The position numbers were made by a program, and so were the translations under genes. Shown here piece by piece: positions 59,985 to 64,000 of a stretch of DNA of 64,000 bases. The notes under the pieces are model-generated. The model made no database searches. It saw nothing but the letters and a program-made list of their open reading frames with translations, and was not told the origin of the DNA. Position 1 is the stretch's first letter, and every line of letters begins with the position of its first letter. Location of the stretch: positions 62,001 through 126,000 of the forward strand of contig CANRYS010000004.1 in the NCBI GenBank assembly GCA_947644305.1, given 5' to 3'. The DNA is from an uncultured Roseburia sp. (GTDB lineage Bacteria > Bacillota > Clostridia > Lachnospirales > Lachnospiraceae).

Positions 59985-61472
59985 ATGCTGGCGATACCAG
60001 TTTTACTGCCGCTGCTTTGCGGCATGATCTTATTTTTTGCTTCTTCCCGTCTGGAGAAATATCTTCCAGAGCGAAGAAACTGGCTGACTGGCTTTACTGG
60101 CCTGGTCACCATCCTTGTTTTCCTGTGCACTCTTGTCAATCTTGCGGCACCAGAAAACACTTTGATCCTCTGGCACATCAAAGAGGACGTACCGATCATG
60201 TTTCACCTCGACCGCCTGGGAAAACTATTTGCCGCCCTCGTTACTGCTATGTGGCTCCCGGTCACCATGCACTCCTTTGAATATATGAAACATGAATGGA
60301 AAAATGTACGATTTTATGGCTGTCATCTTATGACGCTCGGGGTTGTTCTCGGCATCTGCAGCGCGGGAAACCTGGTCACGATGTATCTTTTCTATGAGGG
60401 TATGACCCTTGCCACCATCGGCTATGTCATCCACTCCCAGACAAAAGAAGCCATATCCGCCGGTTTTAAATATATCTTTTACTCCATCGCCGGGGCATTT
60501 CTCGGCCTGATGGGATTTTTCTATATCTATCGGTTCGGCACTACCCTTGCCTTCACGCCGGGAGGAGTGCTGGATCCGGCGAAGGTGTCTGGACATGAGG
60601 GACTGCTCCTTGTGATTTTCTTTGGCATGATCGTAGGCTTTGGCTCCAAGGCAGGTATGTTTCCACTGCATGGCTGGCTTTCCACAGCCCATCCGGTGGC
60701 ACCGGCCCCCGCAAGCGCTATTCTCTCCGGTATCAATACCAAGATGGGAGTACTTGCGATTCTCCGGGTGATCTACTATATCGCCGGGGTCTCATTCCTG
60801 AAAAACACCTGGGTACAGACCGCATTTATTACCCTTACGTTGATCACCGTATTCATGGGATCAATGCTCGCCTACAAAGAAAAAATCTTGAAACGGCGAC
60901 TCGCCTATTCATCGGTCAGCCAGGTATCCTATATCCTGTTTGGGGCGTCGCTTATGCATCCCCTGGCGCTGACTGGCGCGCTGGCACATGTTATTTTTCA
61001 CTCCGTTATGAAAAATGGATTGTTCCTCTGTGCCGGCTCTATCATTTATAAGACAGGAAAAACAAAAATAGATGAATTAAAAGGAATCGGCAAACAGATG
61101 CCCGTCACCCTGATCTGCTTTACCCTGCTGGGGATCTCCATGGTGGGAATCCCACCATTTTGTGGATTTTTCAGCAAGAAAGACCTCTGTCTGGGAGCGC
61201 TGGCGACTGAGCTTCCCATTGTGCGCTATGCCGGTCCGGTGATCCTTCTGGTCAGCGCCCTGCTGACCGCCGGGTATCTTCTGGTCCCCGCCTTTCAAGC
61301 ATTTTACCGCACACCGGACGGGGTGGAAGAAGGGGAAAAACCCAAAAGCTGTGAGGCAAATCTCTGGGTCCTGATTCCTCTTGTTCTTTTGGCAGCCGCC
61401 GCTGTCATACTGGGAATCTGCTTTTCTGGATTTGAGAAACTCTGCACCGATATCGCATACCTAGTACAATGA
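59985..61472 (+). CDS. D-type ion-pumping subunit 2
   Basis: This 495-residue protein of the same NuoL/M/N-MrpA/D family has about 14 membrane segments. The essential glutamate is in LFYEGMTLATIG and the lysine in GFGSKAGMFPLHGWLSTAHP; the next helix has NTKMGV. It is clearly different from subunit 1, so it is not a recent tandem copy. AAAGGAGG lies 7 bases before the ATG. A duplicated pump subunit of this kind is expected in complexes that span more ions per electron pair. Confidence 0.9.
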   Translation: MLAIPVLLPLLCGMILFFASSRLEKYLPERRNWLTGFTGLVTILVFLCTLVNLAAPENTLILWHIKEDVPIMFHLDRLGKLFAALVTAMWLPVTMHSFEYMKHEWKNVRFYGCHLMTLGVVLGICSAGNLVTMYLFYEGMTLATIGYVIHSQTKEAISAGFKYIFYSIAGAFLGLMGFFYIYRFGTTLAFTPGGVLDPAKVSGHEGLLLVIFFGMIVGFGSKAGMFPLHGWLSTAHPVAPAPASAILSGINTKMGVLAILRVIYYIAGVSFLKNTWVQTAFITLTLITVFMGSMLAYKEKILKRRLAYSSVSQVSYILFGASLMHPLALTGALAHVIFHSVMKNGLFLCAGSIIYKTGKTKIDELKGIGKQMPVTLICFTLLGISMVGIPPFCGFFSKKDLCLGALATELPIVRYAGPVILLVSALLTAGYLLVPAFQAFYRTPDGVEEGEKPKSCEANLWVLIPLVLLAAAAVILGICFSGFEKLCTDIAYLVQ

Positions 61473-61564
61473 AAATCCGTTGTACTAAATGGTATTTTTA
61501 ATAAGCCTGGCGGAACTGCCTGTTGACAGTTTCCCGCGGAATGCATGAAAGAAATGGTGATAAA

Positions 61565-63085
61565 ATGAATGGAATCTTACTTATTATACCTGTTCTTCTT
61601 CCCATACTGGGCGGAATGCTGCTTCCCCTGTTCCCATTTACCAGCAGAAAGCAGCGCAATATTTATGTGGAAACCATCGTGTTGATCAATTCAATACTGA
61701 TGTGGTATCTGCTGATCACACATCCTATGTCCTACACGCGACTGATCAACCTGGCTGGTACTCTGGAAGTATCCGTGCATCTGGATGGTGCCGCTATGGT
61801 ATTTGCGGCACTGGTAGCCACTCTGTGGCCTTTTGCCACACTGTATGCCTTTGAATACATGAAGCACGAGGGAAGTGAAAAGCGCTTTTTTTCCTTTTAC
61901 ACCATCACCTACGGCATCACCCTTGGCATCGCACTATCCGCCAATCTCATGACTATGTACATGTTCTATGAGATGCTGACACTGGTTACCATTCCTCTGG
62001 TCATGCACTCATTTAAAAGAGAAGCAAGATTTGCCGGCCGGAAATATGCCTATTATTCCATCGGAGGCGCTGCCTTTGCCTTTATCGGTTTTATCTTTAT
62101 CCTGAATTACGGCAGTTCTATGAATTTCACCTTTGGCGGTGTACTGGACACAGCTAAGGTCGGAACAGATACCAATGTACTTCTCGCCGTTTTTGTATTT
62201 ATGGTACTGGGGTTTGGCGTAAAAGCTGCGATTTTCCCGCTGCATGGTTGGCTGCCCACTGCCTCCATCGCACCGACGCCGGTCACAGCCCTGCTCCACG
62301 CAGTCGCCGTCGTCAAATCTGGTGCTTTTGCCATTATCCGTATCACCTACTACATCTTTGGTACGGAATTTTTACGGGGCACCTGGGCCCAGTATACCGT
62401 ACTTTTGTTTGTGGCGGCTACGATCCTGTACTGTTCTTCCAGCGCAGTTAAGGAACAGCATTTAAAACGTCGTTTCGCTTACTCTACCTCCAGCAACCTT
62501 TCCTATATCCTGCTCGGTGTACTCCTTATGACACCGGAGGGACTGGTGGGAGGATTTACCCATATGATCTTTCATGGCATAATGAAGATCACACTGTTTT
62601 TTGCCGTGGGCGCTATCATGCACCAGACCGGCAGCACCTATATATATGAGATATCTGGATATGGGAAAAAGATGCCGGTGGTCTTCGCCTGCCTCTCCAT
62701 CGCGGGAATCGCTCTGATCGGCATTCCGCCTCTCACCGGCTTTATCAGTAAATGGAATATCGCCACGGCTGCCGTCGACGCCTGGCAGCGGGGAAACAGG
62801 CTGGCGCCGGTGATGATCTGTGTCCTGATCCTGTCCGCCTTCCTGACATCGATCTATATCTTTACGATCATAATAAAAGCCTATCTGCCAGCTAAGTTTA
62901 CGCCGGCACCAGATGGACAGGCACTGGCAGACAAGCAGGCAGAGGGCGGCACCAGAGAGATCTGTGATCCAAACTGGCTTATGAAACTACCTATGGTCCT
63001 GTTTGCTATACTGATCTTTTTATTCGGCATATATTCCGCGCCCCTGATGAACTTTTTCAGCCAGGTGGCGTCAGGAAGGATCTAG
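61565..63085 (+). CDS. D-type ion-pumping subunit 3
   Basis: This 506-residue NuoL/M/N-MrpA/D family member has the glutamate in MFYEMLTLVTIP and the lysine in GFGVKAAIFPLHGWLPTAS, with AVVKSGAFAII in the next helix. Its nearest look-alike in the operon is subunit 2 (shared AFEYMKHE-type segment and PAKVS/TAKV loop). The start at 61565 uses a GGTGAT site. An ATG 24 bases upstream is possible. A 92-base gap precedes it, without a clear promoter or terminator. Confidence 0.9.
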   Translation: MNGILLIIPVLLPILGGMLLPLFPFTSRKQRNIYVETIVLINSILMWYLLITHPMSYTRLINLAGTLEVSVHLDGAAMVFAALVATLWPFATLYAFEYMKHEGSEKRFFSFYTITYGITLGIALSANLMTMYMFYEMLTLVTIPLVMHSFKREARFAGRKYAYYSIGGAAFAFIGFIFILNYGSSMNFTFGGVLDTAKVGTDTNVLLAVFVFMVLGFGVKAAIFPLHGWLPTASIAPTPVTALLHAVAVVKSGAFAIIRITYYIFGTEFLRGTWAQYTVLLFVAATILYCSSSAVKEQHLKRRFAYSTSSNLSYILLGVLLMTPEGLVGGFTHMIFHGIMKITLFFAVGAIMHQTGSTYIYEISGYGKKMPVVFACLSIAGIALIGIPPLTGFISKWNIATAAVDAWQRGNRLAPVMICVLILSAFLTSIYIFTIIIKAYLPAKFTPAPDGQALADKQAEGGTREICDPNWLMKLPMVLFAILIFLFGIYSAPLMNFFSQVASGRI

Positions 63086-63098
63086 GAGGTGATGACAT

Positions 63099-64000
63099 AT
63101 GGATTGTTCAATGATGAGTTTTACACTGGAAAACCCGCTTAGCCCTTATTTTATCGGAATCACACTGGCGGTATATCTGGTCACGGCCAGTACTCTTCCC
63201 CAGCTTTTAAAGGGTTCCCGCAATGGAAGACGTTTTTTGCTGTTCTATATACTAACTGGCGCAGCTTCTCTTGGGATCTTCGCTGCCGCAGACTTTTTTA
63301 CCCTGTTCTGCTTTTTTGAGATCATGACGTTATGTTCTTTCGCCTACGTGGGCTGCGATGAGAGTCAGGCATCCCGGAAAGCCGCCATGTCCTATCTGAT
63401 GTATGGTATCCTGGGCGGGCTTGTCATGCTTTTTGGTCTGATGCTGATCTACTCACGTTTTGGAACACTGGGCTTTCAGGAGCTGGCAGATACATCATTT
63501 GCGCCGACTGACACGCCTCTGCTCTACACCGCTGGGAGCTGTCTCCTCTTTGGATTTGGCGCCAAGGCAGGCATGTTTCCCCTGCACACCTGGCTACCAA
63601 AGACCTATACCGCAGCGCCATGTGCTGGTACGACGGTACTGTCAGCAGTACTTTCCAAAACAGGCATCTACGGAATCTTTATGGTCAGCTTATGTCTGTT
63701 TCAAAATAATCCCGCGGGGGAAACCTGGGGGCTTGTCCTGTCGATATTGGGCTGTCTGACGATGTTCACCGGTGGACTGTTAGGACTGTTTTCCACCAAC
63801 ATAAAACGAACTCTCGCCTGCTCTTCCATGTCCCAGATCGGATTTATCCTGGTAGCCATCGGATGCAGCGATTCCCTGGGTGCCCTGTTACACACGGTGA
63901 ACCACTCCTTGTTTAAGCTAATCCTCTTTACCATCGTGTCCTTCCTCTTCGGCATGACTGGAGAACTGGATTATAACCGTCTTGCCGTCTTTGCCAACCG
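63099..64000 (+). CDS. D-type ion-pumping subunit 4 (partial, runs off the window)
   Basis: The reading frame opens at the ATG at 63099, behind a perfect AGGAGGTGAT 9 bases upstream, and stays open to the window end (300 codons). It is a fourth NuoL/M/N-MrpA/D family member, with the glutamate in CFFEIMTLCSFAYVG, the lysine in GFGAKAGMFPLHTWLPKTY, and SAVLSKTGIYG in the next helix. The N-terminal region is more like HyfB/NuoM-type subunits of hydrogenase or redox complexes than MrpD. Its C-terminus is missing. Confidence 0.88.
   Translation, partial: MDCSMMSFTLENPLSPYFIGITLAVYLVTASTLPQLLKGSRNGRRFLLFYILTGAASLGIFAAADFFTLFCFFEIMTLCSFAYVGCDESQASRKAAMSYLMYGILGGLVMLFGLMLIYSRFGTLGFQELADTSFAPTDTPLLYTAGSCLLFGFGAKAGMFPLHTWLPKTYTAAPCAGTTVLSAVLSKTGIYGIFMVSLCLFQNNPAGETWGLVLSILGCLTMFTGGLLGLFSTNIKRTLACSSMSQIGFILVAIGCSDSLGALLHTVNHSLFKLILFTIVSFLFGMTGELDYNRLAVFAN

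Overview
This window looks like a chromosomal segment of a spore-forming, low-to-mid GC Firmicute of the class Clostridia, most likely a gut or plant-fibre Lachnospiraceae. The evidence is a DUF6465-type small protein, a murB-rapZ-whiA-crh-dnaE-pfkA gene order, spoVAD/spoVAE, strong AGGAGG ribosome sites, many -10 elements preceded by TGN, and xylan-degrading enzymes with bacterial Ig-like and carbohydrate-binding domains. No tRNA, rRNA, CRISPR array, insertion sequence or integrase was seen.

Layout. (1) 0.1-10.9 kb: a housekeeping and carbon-regulation block read leftwards from a good promoter at 10.85 kb: hprK, a ROK sugar kinase, murB, rapZ, whiA and an HPr paralogue that has lost His15 but kept Ser46 (Crh-like), followed by dnaE and pfkA. 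(2) 10.9-14.7 kb: the potABCD spermidine/putrescine importer. (3) 14.9-23.2 kb: a glucuronoxylan locus with a CE4 deacetylase, glucuronate isomerase (uxaC), an intracellular GH115 alpha-glucuronidase and a secreted multi-domain GH10 xylanase. (4) 23.2-31.1 kb: a six-gene ABC export-type operon with three different adaptor lipoproteins, one large FtsX permease and two ATPases, one carrying an AbrB-like C-terminal domain. (5) 31.2-34.2 kb: an intracellular GH13 enzyme and an AI-2E/PerM-type membrane protein.

(6) 34.4-38.1 kb: an agr quorum-sensing locus with agrB and a short agrD facing an XRE-agrA-agrC operon. The signal peptide is predicted to be a serine lactone, and the XRE promoter carries three copies of a 9-bp operator-like word. 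(7) 38.3-51 kb: an accessory region. It holds a lactococcin-972-like secreted peptide with a two-permease ABC system, a possible short RNA, a PadR regulator with two small HAAS-type membrane proteins and a cysteine-containing secreted protein, a secreted GH43 enzyme, a second XRE paralogue, a lipoprotein/membrane-protein pair, a HAD protein and gene remnants in AT-rich DNA. (8) 51-55.4 kb: spoVAE, spoVAD, secDF and tadA.

(9) 55.5-64 kb, rightwards and cut by the window edge: an Mrp/Mbh-type membrane complex operon. It encodes E, F, G, a DUF4040 subunit, a fused MbhE-MnhB subunit, C, and then four consecutive D/NuoLMN-type ion-pumping subunits, the last incomplete. This is unusual for a plain Mrp antiporter and suggests a larger redox-driven pump whose electron-transfer genes would lie just beyond the window.

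Starts were moved to internal codons wherever a clear Shine-Dalgarno sequence supported it; several genes use GTG or TTG. Function names are based on motifs read by eye, without database searches.
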